From assembly GCA_024138025.1 (NCBI GenBank), contig JAMXBD010001435.1:62001-126000 (forward strand): 64,000 nt of DNA, written 5' to 3'. Within the stretch, counting starts at the first letter, position 1, and every line of letters begins with the position of its first letter. Both the position numbers and the translations under genes were made by a program. The notes below the pieces were generated by a model that saw nothing but the letters and a program-made list of their open reading frames with translations, did not search any database and was not told the origin of the DNA. The DNA is from Combretum micranthum (lineage: Eukaryota; Streptophyta; Magnoliopsida; Myrtales; Combretaceae). Shown here piece by piece: positions 63,232-64,000 of this stretch.

Positions 63232-63525
63232 ATGATCAAGTATGATATGCATCTGTTAAAAGATATGGATCATGTTTTTAATGAAGATATATTCATTATG
63301 GATGCAACGTTGCAACACATACCAATCAATCACCGTTATTTGGTTGTCCAGTGCTTGAGGTGCTTACTTAGAAGAAAGGATGCCCATTTTCACATGTGGA
63401 CAGCTCATTATCAGTATCCTAAAGTTGGAATAATTGGCTTGTCTAGCAATGCAAAAGCAAAATCAAAGAGGACATTTAGCTATGCAAACATCAAGAGGAA
63501 ATTAACATTCTGGTTTAATCCATAA
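63232..63525 (+). other. Unrecognised open frame, 97 codons
   Basis: I do not recognise this frame. It is Cys/His/Lys-rich in the middle (VVQCLRCLLRRKDAHFHMW), ends at a stop, and has no supporting splice structure. Its base composition is less AT-rich than the surroundings, so it might be a transposon relic exon. Probability of a real gene is low. Confidence 0.2.
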
Positions 63526-64000
63526 ACTAATCAATATTATAGACATGATGATCATCCAGTGCATCCATAACAGAAAGTAAGATGAGAAGGCAAGGACAGT
63601 CAAGAAATGAATGTCAACAATGTTGACTTCCCATGGTACCCAATGAAAGGACAAGGGCAATTACAACAACAACATAACCAAATCTCTATGGTATGCAACA
63701 AATATATGAGTGCTTAGAAAAAATCACTAAGTCATAGCAAGAATAAAGGAAACATGCTCATACATATTCAAGAACACCAGAACTTTCTTTATTCTTAGAT
63801 GGAGTAAATTTCCAAGGGTGTACAAGAATACTTTTGTTGGATAGGCTACCAACTAGGATACCAACCACAACCATACCATCCCGTTGGTGGTGCTAGCACT
63901 AATAGGGATGATGACCAATTACGTTTGCCTTTTTTTATATTAACTAGATTTGTTTAATTTTTCCTTTTCAATTTCTAATATAATTGAACATTATCAATTG

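Overview
This is AT-rich nuclear DNA from a flowering plant. The evidence is one spliced plant-specific transcription-factor gene (KANADI family, canonical GT-AG introns) surrounded by decayed plant mobile elements: Ty3/gypsy retrotransposons with long LTRs, hAT- and Mutator-type MITEs, and tRNA-derived SINEs. Nothing prokaryotic, organellar or CRISPR-like was seen. I cannot name the species from the sequence.

Layout. 1-3246: degenerate pol region of a plus-strand Ty3/gypsy element (protease tail, reverse transcriptase, RNase H, integrase, chromodomain-like tail, polypurine tract), with stops, frameshifts and lost catalytic residues. 3247-20410: a nest of long (about 3.5-3.7 kb) non-coding LTR copies, mostly in minus orientation (5904-9598, 9599-12332, 12333-20410, 14862-18522), interrupted by two MITEs. 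20411-24050: intergenic DNA with a hAT-like MITE (21880-22823) and a small MITE at the 3' end of the gene.

24051-33633 (minus strand): the only intact protein gene I can support, a KANADI1-type GARP transcription factor. It has six coding exons that join in phase to 445 codons, with GARP domain, N-terminal DLSLHIS repressor-like motif and C-terminal NLEFTLGRP motif. Its introns hold SINEs, MITE copies and long microsatellites but no LTR retrotransposon. The probable leader (to about 34080) carries three small uORFs. An unusual perfect palindrome lies about 0.4 kb upstream of the candidate TATA box.

37065-51643: four elements nested inside each other, each layer supported by a target-site duplication. 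A 430-bp hAT-type MITE (8-bp TSD) contains a 3.44-kb minus-strand solo LTR (5-bp TSD). That contains a plus-strand LTR retrotransposon with 3.5-kb LTRs and a 2-kb non-coding interior (TSD CTTAT, tRNA-Met-like primer site, polypurine tract). The 3' LTR of that element contains a 1644-bp insertion (TSD ATTGA).

51644-64000: intergenic DNA with a SINE, a run of four MITEs (56412-58590), a degenerate hAT transposase on the minus strand (60805-61660), and a 20-C run plus a (CCCA)n run.

The most unusual pattern is that several distinct LTR types carry clusters of short imperfect hairpins built on ATCACG/CGTGAT or AACACGAC/GTCGTGCTT arms, which no coding or standard LTR feature explains.
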